Positions 29,054-37,071 of a stretch of DNA of 64,000 nt are shown here, piece after piece (position 1 is the stretch's first letter; each line of letters starts with the position of its first letter). The notes under the pieces were generated by a model. The model did not search any database, was not told where the DNA came from, and worked only from the letters and a program-made list of their open reading frames with translations. Both the position numbers and the translations under genes were made by a program. Source of the DNA: an uncultured Adlercreutzia sp. (GTDB taxonomy: Bacteria > Actinomycetota > Coriobacteriia > Coriobacteriales > Eggerthellaceae); NCBI GenBank assembly GCA_910589165.1, contig CAJUSP010000014.1:23638-87637 (forward strand), written 5' to 3'.

Positions 29054-29611
29054 ATGGCTAAGACAGCAGCGATTATGCTTGGCGATGGGTTCGAGCCGGT
29101 TGAGGCAGTGGCGCCGCTCGACGCCCTGCGTCGCGGCGGTGTGCAGGTGACGACCGTGTCGATTATGGGCCGCAAGGACGTGACTGCCGCCCAGGATGTG
29201 CCGGTTATCGCCGATGCGCTCGTGGAAGACGCCGACCTCGACGGCTTCGACGTCGTCATCGTGCCCGGCGGCTCGGTCGGTGTGGAGAACCTCGGGAAGT
29301 GCGCGAAGCTCGGCGAGGCGCTCAAGCGGCGCATGGCGGCGGGCAAGATGGTGGCCTCCATCTGCGCCGGCCCCACGGTGCTGGCCGAACTCGGGCTGCT
29401 CGAGGGACGCCGTGCCACCTGCTACCCCGGCTGCGAGACGGTCTTCCCGGGCGGCGTGTATATGAAGGACAAGGTGGTCGTCGACGATAACCTCATTACC
29501 TCCGAGGGCCCCGGCACTGCGCTCGACTTCGGCATCGCCGTGCTGCGCGCCGTGGCCGGCGACGCAGCGGCCGACCAGGTAGCCGCCGGCATGCTCCTCG
29601 GCGAGCAGTAA
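29054..29611 (+). CDS. DJ-1/PfpI family protein
   Basis: A 185-residue protein of the DJ-1/ThiJ group. The nucleophile-elbow cysteine is in VASICAGPTVLAE, near residue 103, and the early acidic residue is in DGFEPVEAV (Glu near residue 15), as in human DJ-1. PGCETVF and SEGPGTALDF complete the family pattern. Such proteins are assigned redox-sensing, chaperone, glyoxalase or deglycase roles, and sequence alone does not choose. The start at 29054 follows AAAGGACGG. It ends two bases before the convergent LuxR D gene ends. Confidence 0.88.
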   Translation: MAKTAAIMLGDGFEPVEAVAPLDALRRGGVQVTTVSIMGRKDVTAAQDVPVIADALVEDADLDGFDVVIVPGGSVGVENLGKCAKLGEALKRRMAAGKMVASICAGPTVLAELGLLEGRRATCYPGCETVFPGGVYMKDKVVVDDNLITSEGPGTALDFGIAVLRAVAGDAAADQVAAGMLLGEQ

Positions 29612-29612
29612 G

Positions 29613-31088
29613 CTAGTTCTCGTCAATCAGGTCGAGAAGCTCCTCGCGCGACGAGACGTCTAATTTGCCGTAGATGTGACGCACGTGGGTGCGCACGGTG
29701 TTCTCGGACACGAAGAGCTTCTTGGCGATATAGGTGTGGTTGTAGCCACGGCCCAGGTAGAAGAGCACTTCTTTTTCCCGCGGCGAGATGCCGAATTGGG
29801 CAGTGAGCTCTTCGCAGCGGCGGTGCAGGAAGGCATCGGGGCGCAACTCGTCGGCAACGCGGCCGTGGCGCTCGGTTTGGGTGTCTTGTGCCAGGGATAG
29901 CGAGAGCATGACCAGGTACATCGTAAGAAGAACCAGGCAAAGGTCGCGACCGCCCGTGCCGACCATGGCGATGAGCAGGAGGCCGCCCAGATAGGTGGCG
30001 GCCAGCAGGGCGGCGCTCGCCGTCCAGACGAGTGCGCCGGCGCCGCGGAACTGCCGTGCCGCAATAACCAGCGCGTTCCAGATAAGGATGAGTACCATGG
30101 AGAAGCCGGCCTGGGGAACAATTTCGCCTACGTCGACCATGAGGCCCTCGCTGGGCCCGACCATGGGGTAGAGGAGGAGCACTGCCATGGCGACAGGTAG
30201 CCCGATGCGCTGCAGGCGACGCACCTCCAGGATGCCCACACTGCGGCTAACGGCCGCCAAAACGATGATGGCCGCTACTAGGGGGCCGATTCCGATACTG
30301 AGAGCACGAAGGGACAGCCCGGTAAGGGCGCTGGTCTGAGACATGGAGGGATTCCAGACAAGGCCCTGAATGAAGCCGGCGAGCATGGCGGCGACAAGCG
30401 GCATCCAAAGGAGAAGCGCCAGCTGCTTGAGTTGATCGCGTCGGCTCGTTTCCCCTTCCGCCTCCGGAACGGCGGTGCCGATGTCCTTGCCTGAGACGGC
30501 GCCCTTGCGGGCGAGGCGTAGTGCGCTTGCCAGGGCTGCAACAGACAACAGCAGGAGCATGAGGGTGAATCCCGTTGATGCCACGGGATGGTGGAGAGCG
30601 GTTTGGGCGAAGCGCAGGCATCCGGCGAGGGCAACCGATAGGGCCGTGCAGCGAAGAGCCACGGCGACGTCGAGCAGGGCGAACAGGCCGAGCCATTGCG
30701 CGCCGACGATAAGCACCCCGGCGGCGAAAGCGATGCCTCCCAGGGAAAGCAGGGCCGCGTGGACGGGAATGCCCGTATTCCAAGCTCCGAGAACAAGGGC
30801 GCCGCACACAAGGGCGGCCGTGCCTGCGAGTGCGGCAGCAAGCGGGAAGCGGGCAATAACGCTGTCGCGGGAGCCGCTTCCCGTCAGCTGAACGAGAAAC
30901 CACGCGAGACCGATGACGACGATCGCCACGCAAAGGCTCTCGTTGAAGAGCAGGCAGCCGTCGGCGCGATCGGTTCCCCATGCGGCGTTGGGAAAGTCCA
31001 TAACGCCTCGGATACCGCCCATCAAAAAGCCGGCGCCGACTACGGCAGAGGCTCTGCGGCCCCGAAGGTCCGTTTGCATGTGATCCAT
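29613..31088 (-). CDS. Membrane LuxR-type regulator D
   Basis: A 491-residue protein with about a dozen hydrophobic helices and a C-terminal LuxR domain (ISPREKEVLFYLGRG, then SENTVRTHVRHIYGKLDV). ATG 31088 is preferred over an in-frame TTG at 31103 because GGGAGGG lies seven bases before it. Divergent from reductase D, the likely target. No terminator separates it from the convergent DJ-1 gene, so the two transcripts probably overlap. Confidence 0.88.
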   Translation of the reverse strand: MDHMQTDLRGRRASAVVGAGFLMGGIRGVMDFPNAAWGTDRADGCLLFNESLCVAIVVIGLAWFLVQLTGSGSRDSVIARFPLAAALAGTAALVCGALVLGAWNTGIPVHAALLSLGGIAFAAGVLIVGAQWLGLFALLDVAVALRCTALSVALAGCLRFAQTALHHPVASTGFTLMLLLLSVAALASALRLARKGAVSGKDIGTAVPEAEGETSRRDQLKQLALLLWMPLVAAMLAGFIQGLVWNPSMSQTSALTGLSLRALSIGIGPLVAAIIVLAAVSRSVGILEVRRLQRIGLPVAMAVLLLYPMVGPSEGLMVDVGEIVPQAGFSMVLILIWNALVIAARQFRGAGALVWTASAALLAATYLGGLLLIAMVGTGGRDLCLVLLTMYLVMLSLSLAQDTQTERHGRVADELRPDAFLHRRCEELTAQFGISPREKEVLFYLGRGYNHTYIAKKLFVSENTVRTHVRHIYGKLDVSSREELLDLIDEN

Positions 31089-31438
31089 CGTATTCCCTCC
31101 CAAGAATCGAGGGTTCCATCATAACGCATAACACGGCTTTCGCGATGGGCTGCTGTCAAGGGCCTTGCAGATTTGACCAGGCTAAACGTTCTTTTCACTC
31201 ATTTCAGTGATGCGCTTTTGTGCCGTGATGACCGCAAATCACCTCCTTCCGCGATAAGGCACCAGGACGGTTCACCAGCTTCAGCGATGGCGGCAGGTTC
31301 CAACGGGGCGTAAGGTGCGAGCCACGCCGCTTGGGCGGCATGATTATTCGACGGCGTCCGCCTGCCTCGCGAGGCAAACCCCCTCCCAATGCCTTGCGGG
31401 GCAGGGCGGGCGCCGACCCACCAAGGGAAGGAAGGGAA
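31089..31438. promoter_or_regulatory. Divergent control region with operator-like inverted repeat
   Basis: A 350-bp gap. TTGACC (31173-31178) is a good -35 match, but no fitting -10 was found. TCACT (31195-31199) and AGTGA (31206-31210) form an inverted repeat with a 6-bp spacer just after it, a candidate LuxR D operator. The rest, up to 31438, would be a long reductase leader that folds strongly (see 31353-31415). Confidence 0.45.
31353..31415 (+). ncRNA. Three-way-junction leader structure of reductase D
   Basis: An outer 11-bp stem (31353-31363 with 31405-31415, one G-T pair) encloses two hairpins: the perfect palindrome TGCCTCG-CGAGGCA (31364-31377) and TGCC-TTGCGG-GGCA (31390-31403). 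It ends about 14 bases before the ribosome site, so it could control translation. It matches no riboswitch class I know, and GC-rich sequence makes such folds likelier by chance. Confidence 0.4.
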
Positions 31439-33388
31439 ATGGGAGAGAATCTTTCTCGTCGTTCGTTTCTGAAGGGTGCCGCCGCCGGCACCATGTCCGT
31501 GGCCGCGCTGGGCGCGCTGGCTGCCTGCTCGCCGAGCGGGGCCGCCTCTGAGGCTGCCGCTCCGGCCGCTGCCGCTGCTGGCGAGGGCCTGGCCGAGACC
31601 GGCTCCTACGACGTCATGTCGCAGATGAGCCTGCTGAACCGCAACATGACCGAGGGTGCCGTGGCCGCCGCTACCCCCGAGGAGTTCATCGTGCAGAAGG
31701 GCGACGGCGCCCTGCAGTTCGCGCCGGGCGGCGATCCTTTGGGCATCACCCCGGCCGACTTCATGCAGAACGTGCCGGCGTGGCTCGGCGAGGCGCCGGA
31801 AATCACCGATATCGCCGGCACCGAGTCCTGCGACATTCTGGTCATCGGCGCGGGCAACGCCGGTTCGGTGGCTGCCCTGCGCGCCCAGGAGATGGGCAAG
31901 AGCGTCATCCTTGCCGAGTCTCAGACCTACGACGAGTACGACGAGTACGCCTGCGATATGGCCTGCTACAACTCGAAGATCTTCCTGGACAAGGGCACGC
32001 CCGAGGTTGATCCCATCGATGTTATGAACGAGTACGTCCGCAAGGCGCTCGGCCATGTGAACCTGCAGATCGTGCACGACTACGCATTCCGCTCCGGCGA
32101 GATGCTCGACTGGATGATGGCCGACCACATTCCCGCCGAGTACACCGAGAAGTACGCCAAGACCTCGAACTACAAGGGCAACGAGAACTTCTCCGGCCAG
32201 TGCGCCGGCCAGTGGTCCTGGCCTGCCATGACCCAGTGGCGCGACGAGGAGACCAACATCAACATGTGGCCCTTTGTCATCCGCTCGCTGCACACGAGCC
32301 TCGAGAACCTCGGCGGCAAGGTGGCCTGGGGCTATCAGGCGCTGCGTCTGATCCAGGGCGACGACGGTGCCGTGACCGGTGCCATCTTCCAGGACATCGA
32401 TGGCAACTACCAGCAGATCGACGCCAAGGCCGTTATCGTGTGCGCCGGCGGTTACGGCGGCAACCCCGACATGCGCCTGGATCTGTCCGACTCTATGCGC
32501 AACCTTGCCTGGGCCTACGGCGCCGACCGCACCGACCCCGAGATGATCGGCGGCATGGGCCGCGACGGTTCTGGCATCCGTATGATCATGTGGGCCGGCG
32601 GCACCATGGAGGCGGGCCCGCGCGCCGGCATGTCCATCGGCAAGAACGGCGCTCCCGGCTTCGCCTTCGGCGGCGCGTGGCCGTGCTTCGGCCCGGAGGG
32701 CAAGCGCATCTACAACGAGTCCATGTACAAGTTCGGCTCCAACGGGCATCTGGATCTCATGCCCGACGACAGCCTGCTGGTGAACGTGACTGACGCCAAC
32801 TGGGAGACCTACCTGTCCTACCAGGGCTACGGCCACGAGACCATGGACCGCTCCTCCGACTACATGGTAGAAGAGGTGCGCCAGAACATGGCCGATTACC
32901 AGACCGGCCCCGATGGCTTCCCCGTGCGCTCCTTCGCCCGCTTCGGCAAGGAGTATTCCAACGTGTGGGCCGCTGATACGCTGGAAGAGCTGGCCGACAT
33001 CGTAGGCTACACCGGCGAGGCCAAGGAGAACTTCCTGGCCGAAGTCGCCCGCTACAACGAGCTGTGCGAGGCCGGCCGCGACACCGATTGGGGCTGCGAC
33101 CCGCAGTGCCTGTTCCCCATCAAGGACGCCCCCTTCTTCGCTAGCTTCGGCGCCACCGGCGGCCAGCCCTCCAACGGCCTGGTGATGCTGTCCGGCGTGA
33201 ACACCGACGGCCAGTACCGCTGCACTGACGGCGCGAAGGCCGCCATCCCCGGCCTGTACGCCGCCGGCAACACTTGCGGCAACCGCTACGGTATCCAGTA
33301 CGGCACCCCCACGGCCGGCAACAGCTGCGGCTTCGCGCTGACCACCGGCTACTGCGCCGCCGAGGCCGCGGTGAACGACCTGGCCTAA
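31439..33388 (+). CDS. Tat-exported FAD-dependent reductase D (fumarate reductase-like)
   Basis: A 649-residue flavoprotein. It has a canonical Tat signal, SRRSFLK (Arg7-Arg8), and ends its signal at LAACSP (Cys30). An extra 80-100 residues with an Ala-rich linker separate the signal from the FAD motif ILVIGAGNAG (about residue 137). The C-terminal FAD block is YAAGNTCGNRYGIQYGTP. The proton-donor loop reads NESMYKFG, with Tyr or Lys instead of Arg. It resembles reductase F (shared NRYGIQY/GRYGMQY block) more than A-C. ATG 31439 follows GGGAAGGAAGG. Divergent LuxR D is the likely regulator; the HemW-like gene lies downstream. Confidence 0.9.
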   Translation: MGENLSRRSFLKGAAAGTMSVAALGALAACSPSGAASEAAAPAAAAAGEGLAETGSYDVMSQMSLLNRNMTEGAVAAATPEEFIVQKGDGALQFAPGGDPLGITPADFMQNVPAWLGEAPEITDIAGTESCDILVIGAGNAGSVAALRAQEMGKSVILAESQTYDEYDEYACDMACYNSKIFLDKGTPEVDPIDVMNEYVRKALGHVNLQIVHDYAFRSGEMLDWMMADHIPAEYTEKYAKTSNYKGNENFSGQCAGQWSWPAMTQWRDEETNINMWPFVIRSLHTSLENLGGKVAWGYQALRLIQGDDGAVTGAIFQDIDGNYQQIDAKAVIVCAGGYGGNPDMRLDLSDSMRNLAWAYGADRTDPEMIGGMGRDGSGIRMIMWAGGTMEAGPRAGMSIGKNGAPGFAFGGAWPCFGPEGKRIYNESMYKFGSNGHLDLMPDDSLLVNVTDANWETYLSYQGYGHETMDRSSDYMVEEVRQNMADYQTGPDGFPVRSFARFGKEYSNVWAADTLEELADIVGYTGEAKENFLAEVARYNELCEAGRDTDWGCDPQCLFPIKDAPFFASFGATGGQPSNGLVMLSGVNTDGQYRCTDGAKAAIPGLYAAGNTCGNRYGIQYGTPTAGNSCGFALTTGYCAAEAAVNDLA

Positions 33389-33415
33389 GGTCTACCAAAC
33401 TTGTGTGACCCCCTC

Positions 33416-33443
33416 GGGCCGCCCCGACGTATCGGGGCGGCCC
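33416..33443 (+). terminator. Hairpin between reductase D and HemW-like gene
   Basis: A 12-bp perfect GC stem (33416-33427 with 33432-33443) with loop CGTA and no T run. It may be a weak terminator, or it may protect the 3' end of the reductase message while letting some read-through into the next gene. Confidence 0.6.
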
Positions 33444-33461
33444 TTGAGAAGAGGAGCAGCA

Positions 33462-34346
33462 ATGCACGACATCGTTATGAAGTTCGAAGTTCCCCTTATC
33501 ACGCGCAAGGCCGACTGGGACGGCCGCGAGCTTGTCGAGGGGTGGGACTCTGCGCGGGCCCACCGCTACATGGAAGCGCTGAAACGCGAGGTTGCGGCCA
33601 ACGCCGGCGAATTCGGCGACTGCCGTGTGACTGCTATCCGGTGGGGTGGCGGCATTGCGAGCATGGCCAACGCCCAAGATATCGCGGAGGTGATGCGCCT
33701 GGTGCGCAGCGGCTTTGCCGTGGCCGACGAGGCGCCGGTGTCCTTAGAGGCCGCCATTGCCAACATCAGTGGCGCCTCTATGCCCTTTCTGAAGAGGGCC
33801 GGCGTCACCCGCTTCGACTTCGAGATGATGTCGCTGTTTCCCAAGGGATACTCGCTGGTGAACACCCGGGAGAACCTGGGCGATCTGCCGGTGATCTGCG
33901 ACTATTTCCTTCATGCGGCCTCCCGCGACAACTTGGGCATCGTGCTGCTCTACGGCTATGAAGGCACCGACGGCGAGAACTTCCGTCGCTCGGTGGTTGA
34001 GTTTCTGCGCACCCCCGCCGTACATCTGCGTCTTGTGCGGGCCGCAGGTCCCAAGGCGGCCGACGATGGGATCGCCGAGGCCCAACTGGCCCGTGCTCGT
34101 GCGATTCTGGCGGAGGGCGGTTTTGTCGAGTACGCCCCCGGCACCTTTGCGAAGCCGGGGTTCGAGGACCCGGTGCTGGTCGCTGAGTGGGATCGCGCAC
34201 CTCAGATCGGCTTCGGCCTGGGTGCCCTCACCCGGTGTGAGGGGGCGGAAAGCCTCACGACGCGCGACTTCGAAACCTACGTGGCCCATTCCGGTGATTT
34301 CGCACGCATCACCGAGGCGGTAAGCGCGCTTCCCGCGGTGGCGTAA
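33462..34346 (+). CDS. HemW/HemN-like protein lacking the radical-SAM cysteines
   Basis: A 294-residue protein whose blocks align with coproporphyrinogen-oxidase-like radical SAM proteins: RYMEALKREV, IRWGGGIASM (for the GGGTPS strand), VSLEAAIANIS (for the EANP strand), LKRAGVTRFDFEMMS (for LxxaGvnRlSlGvQS) and a late IGFGLGA. The N-terminal VPLITRKADWDG stands where IPFCxxxCxyC should be, and all three iron-sulfur cysteines are absent. So it keeps the fold but not the radical chemistry. A heme-binding or chaperone job for an electron-transfer partner is a guess from HemW biology and its place behind reductase D. ATG follows GAGGAG. Confidence 0.65.
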   Translation: MHDIVMKFEVPLITRKADWDGRELVEGWDSARAHRYMEALKREVAANAGEFGDCRVTAIRWGGGIASMANAQDIAEVMRLVRSGFAVADEAPVSLEAAIANISGASMPFLKRAGVTRFDFEMMSLFPKGYSLVNTRENLGDLPVICDYFLHAASRDNLGIVLLYGYEGTDGENFRRSVVEFLRTPAVHLRLVRAAGPKAADDGIAEAQLARARAILAEGGFVEYAPGTFAKPGFEDPVLVAEWDRAPQIGFGLGALTRCEGAESLTTRDFETYVAHSGDFARITEAVSALPAVA

Positions 34347-34414
34347 CGGGCTGTCAACGGGGGCGTGTCCGTTGCTGTCAGGTTCCATACGCAGGGAAAA
34401 CGTGCGCGGTTTGG

Positions 34415-34426
34415 CTCATCGATGAG
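34415..34426. promoter_or_regulatory. Perfect 12-bp palindrome upstream of fumarate reductase
   Basis: CTCATC-GATGAG, 87 bp before the start. Its position fits an operator; nothing else supports it. Confidence 0.35.
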
Positions 34427-34512
34427 GCATTCGGGCAAGATAAGCTAGTTCCAGCAGGAAGGGGCGTGCGCGTCCCGTTGCGAATGTTTGGCCATTCGTG
34501 AAAGGAACTATC

Positions 34513-35985
34513 ATGGCTGGAATGAACGACCTTGTCTCCGTGAGTCGCCGCGGGTTTATCGCGGGCGTGGGCGCCTTGGGCGTGCTGGGCTTGGCGGGCT
34601 GCGCCCCCAAGCACATCGGCAGCGCCGCCGAGAAGGCGCCGGTTGAGAACAGCGACTACGACGTGGTTATCGTGGGCGCCGGCGGCGCGGGTTTGTCGGC
34701 GGCCATCGCGGCCCACGATGCCGGCGTGGAAAACGTCGTGGTGCTCGAGAAGATGGGCGTCAACGGCGGCAACACCAACTTCTCGTCCTCGGGCATGAAC
34801 GCCTCGGAGACGAAGTTCCAGAAGGAGCAGGGCATCGAGGACAGCACCGACCTGTTCATTCAGGAGACCCTCGACGGCGGCCACAACACCGGCGATCCGG
34901 AGCTGGTCACGTTCATGTGCGAGAACTCCGCCGGCGCCATCGACTGGCTCGACAGCCTGGGCATCACGCTGGACAACATCAGCCAGACCGGCGGCATGTC
35001 GGTGAAGCGCTGCCACCGTCCCACTGATGGCTCGGCCGTGGGCGCAACGCTGGTGCCGGGCCTGGTGGCCGCCGCTCAGGAGCGCGGCATTCCCATCTAC
35101 AACGAGTGCGAGGTGACCGAGCTTGTGACCGATGACGGCGCCGTGGTGGGCGTGAAGGCCAACAACGGCAACCAGCCGACGGTCTACAACGCGAAGGCCG
35201 TCATCCTGGCCGCCGGCGGCCTGGGTTCGAACCCCGAGATGATCGCCCAGTACCGTCCCGACCTCGAGGGCTTCGTCAGCACCAACCAGCCCGGCGCCAC
35301 CGGCGACGGCTACGTGCTTGCCCAGAACGTGGGCGCCGAGCTCATTCAGATGGATCAGATTCAAATTCACCCGACCGTGGAGCAGTCGTCCCACGCGCTG
35401 GTGGCCGAGGGCATCCGCGGCACGGGCGCCATTCTGGTGAACGCCGAGGGCAACCGCTTCTTCGACGAGATGTCTACCCGCGACAAGGTGTCGGCTGCCG
35501 AGCTGGCCCAAACCGATGGCTACGCCTGGTGCGTGTTCGACCAGCAGGTCTACGACGCCAACAAGGCCGTGGCGAAGCTGGAGAAGCAGGGGCTCGTGTC
35601 GAAGGGCGCCTCTACTGAGGAACTGGCCGAGATCATCGGCGTGCCGGCCGATGCGCTCGCGGCCACCGTGGCGGCCTACAACCAGCTGGCCGGCGGCGCT
35701 GCCGACGAGTTCGGCCGCACTCAGGGCTGCATCGTGTTCCAGGATGGCAACATGTACGCCATCAAGGTGGCCCCGGGCATTCACCACGAGATGGGCGGCA
35801 TCCGCATCAACGTGAACAACGAGGCGCTCGACGCCGACGGCAACCCCATCCCCGGCCTGTACGCGGCCGGCGAGGTGACCGGCGGCATCCACGGCAACAA
35901 CCGCATCGGCGGCAACGCCGTGTGCGACATCGAGGTGTTCGGCAAGAACGTCGGCGAAGTAGTGGCCGCCCGCGTCACGGAATAG
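34513..35985 (+). CDS. Fumarate reductase-type flavoprotein (canonical active site)
   Basis: A 490-residue Tat-exported flavoprotein (SRRGFIA, Arg12-Arg13; lipobox GLAGC, Cys30). The FAD motif VVIVGAGGAG is at about residue 55. Unlike its five paralogues here, it keeps the catalytic set known from Shewanella flavocytochrome c3: QIQIHPT (near 284), STRDKVS with the proton-donor Arg (near 321), IHHEMGG (near 423) and NNRIGGNA (near 462). So fumarate or a close analogue is a fair prediction. The heme domain is missing, so electrons must come from a separate cytochrome. The start was chosen for AAAGGAAC. No LuxR neighbour of its own. Confidence 0.92.
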   Translation: MAGMNDLVSVSRRGFIAGVGALGVLGLAGCAPKHIGSAAEKAPVENSDYDVVIVGAGGAGLSAAIAAHDAGVENVVVLEKMGVNGGNTNFSSSGMNASETKFQKEQGIEDSTDLFIQETLDGGHNTGDPELVTFMCENSAGAIDWLDSLGITLDNISQTGGMSVKRCHRPTDGSAVGATLVPGLVAAAQERGIPIYNECEVTELVTDDGAVVGVKANNGNQPTVYNAKAVILAAGGLGSNPEMIAQYRPDLEGFVSTNQPGATGDGYVLAQNVGAELIQMDQIQIHPTVEQSSHALVAEGIRGTGAILVNAEGNRFFDEMSTRDKVSAAELAQTDGYAWCVFDQQVYDANKAVAKLEKQGLVSKGASTEELAEIIGVPADALAATVAAYNQLAGGAADEFGRTQGCIVFQDGNMYAIKVAPGIHHEMGGIRINVNNEALDADGNPIPGLYAAGEVTGGIHGNNRIGGNAVCDIEVFGKNVGEVVAARVTE

Positions 35986-36037
35986 CGCACGCTGCATAAA
36001 ACCACGTCAGAGGCGTGTTATTGACACGTCTCTTCAG

Positions 36038-36072
36038 GAGAGCCCCGCCATGGATACGCGGGGCTCTCTTTC
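36038..36072 (+). terminator. Terminator of the fumarate reductase gene
   Basis: An 11-bp perfect stem (36038-36048 with 36058-36068), 9-nt loop, then TTTC. Confidence 0.88.
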
Positions 36073-36086
36073 ATACCCTGGCAATA

Positions 36087-36116
36087 CCCTAGCGTAGGGC
36101 ATTCGCATAATATAAG
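36087..36116 (+). promoter_or_regulatory. Probable TetR promoter with palindromic operator
   Basis: CCCTA-GCG-TAGGG (36087-36099) is a perfect inverted repeat lying where the -35 region should be, followed by AT-rich CATAATATAAG (36106-36116) with -10-like hexamers. The arrangement suits autorepression by the TetR protein encoded downstream. Confidence 0.5.
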
Positions 36117-36148
36117 TTATTTACACAGAGTCAGCCGTTTTTCTGAAT

Positions 36149-36228
36149 GCACGGTAAAACCTTAATGACAGCGAGGTAACAGAGACCTGACGCGAAAGCT
36201 ACGGCTGTCATGAAGCCGTAAGGTACTT
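36149..36228 (+). ncRNA. Structured leader RNA, riboswitch-like (weak GEMM resemblance)
   Basis: Upstream of the TetR gene, ACCTTA (36159-36164) pairs with TAAGGT (36219-36224) and, nested, ATGACAGC (36165-36172) pairs with GCTGTCAT (36204-36211), enclosing AGGT/ACCT (36174-36177 with 36185-36188). A competing hairpin, TACGGC/GCCGTA (36200-36205 with 36215-36220), would break both. Blocks GCACGGTAAAACC and GACGCGAAAGC recall the c-di-GMP-I (GEMM) aptamer, but both depart from consensus (the usual second block is GACGCAAAGC). So RNA structure is well supported and the ligand is uncertain. Confidence 0.5.
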
Positions 36229-36308
36229 CCCGCTAAAACGTACGTATTTATCCCTGTCCGAGCCGGGCGGTTGCACGGGTCGGAATGTTGGGCGACGGGA
36301 GGTTCCCC

Positions 36309-36941
36309 ATGCAATTGTCACCAAGAAACGCGCGCGGCGCTTGCCGAGAAGTGCTGCGAAGCAACGACACGGCCAAGCGATCGGCCGAGATAGTCGTTGC
36401 GGCGCGCGAGCTGTATGAGGAAAAGGGCCTCGCCCACACCTCCATCCAAGACATCACCAACCATGTCGGGGTCACGCGCTCGCTGTTTTACCATTACTTC
36501 CAGAACAAAGACGAAGTGACCGCCGCGGTGCTCGACCAGTACATCACCGACTTCCTCGAGGCGCTGCGTCGCTGGCACGAGAACCAGTCGCAGCAGTCGA
36601 CCGAGGACTCGCTTCCCTCCATGGTGAAGATCATGCGCCAGGTGCTGTTCGAGAAGAACACCTTCCGCCTTTCCCTGTCGGCCCAGGAGAATGCGGCGCT
36701 GTACTTGGAGTTCCTGAACCGGTTCGCCTCGCAGAGCGCGGCCTACCTGGTGGCGCACCCCATCGAGGACCACACGAAGTACGGGCTGCCCTCCGACCAT
36801 TTATACGAGGCCTTCTACGTGCTCATCGTGGGGCTTGTGAGCTACCTGCGCACGCACCCCGACGCTGATGACGAGGTGCTCGTCGATGTGGTGACGCGCA
36901 TGCTGTCTGCCGATGCCGCTGCGGTGGAAAACGTCGCCTAG
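36309..36941 (+). CDS. TetR-family transcriptional regulator
   Basis: A 210-residue protein with an N-terminal TetR DNA-binding domain (about residues 25-75: ARELYEEKGLAHTSIQDITN, then VGVTRSLFYHYFQNKDEV) and a helical ligand-binding C-terminal part without recognisable motifs. ATG 36309 was chosen because GGGAGG precedes it; an in-frame ATG 24 bases upstream has a poorer site. A long structured leader and a palindrome lie upstream. It is in the same direction as the GH2-galK-galT operon, but a strong terminator separates them, so control of that operon is possible and not proven. Confidence 0.88.
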   Translation: MQLSPRNARGACREVLRSNDTAKRSAEIVVAARELYEEKGLAHTSIQDITNHVGVTRSLFYHYFQNKDEVTAAVLDQYITDFLEALRRWHENQSQQSTEDSLPSMVKIMRQVLFEKNTFRLSLSAQENAALYLEFLNRFASQSAAYLVAHPIEDHTKYGLPSDHLYEAFYVLIVGLVSYLRTHPDADDEVLVDVVTRMLSADAAAVENVA

Positions 36942-37012
36942 GGCGCCTGTCGAGTCGGTTACGGTTGCGCCGCGTGCGGCTGCATCGGTTATCATCTAAA
37001 GAAGCGAAACGT

Positions 37013-37044
37013 GCCCGCGCCGGCAACGGCGGCGGGCCGTTTTT
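37013..37044 (+). terminator. Terminator or attenuator just upstream of the gal operon
   Basis: A GC-rich stem (37013-37022 with 37027-37037, one bulged G) closed by a GNRA loop, GCAA, is followed by TTTTT. It lies only about 28 bases before the GH2 start. A weak promoter (TTGCGC 36965, TATCAT 36990, 19-bp spacer) lies before it, so transcripts from there would have to read through. Confidence 0.75.
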
Positions 37045-37071
37045 CGAAGGGCTGCGGAAAGGAGCGAACCG

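Noticed and set aside
36087..36099. TPP riboswitch tail (AGCGTAGGG)
   Set aside because: The other TPP blocks (CTGAGA, GAACCTGA) are missing, and the stretch is a perfect palindrome of its own.
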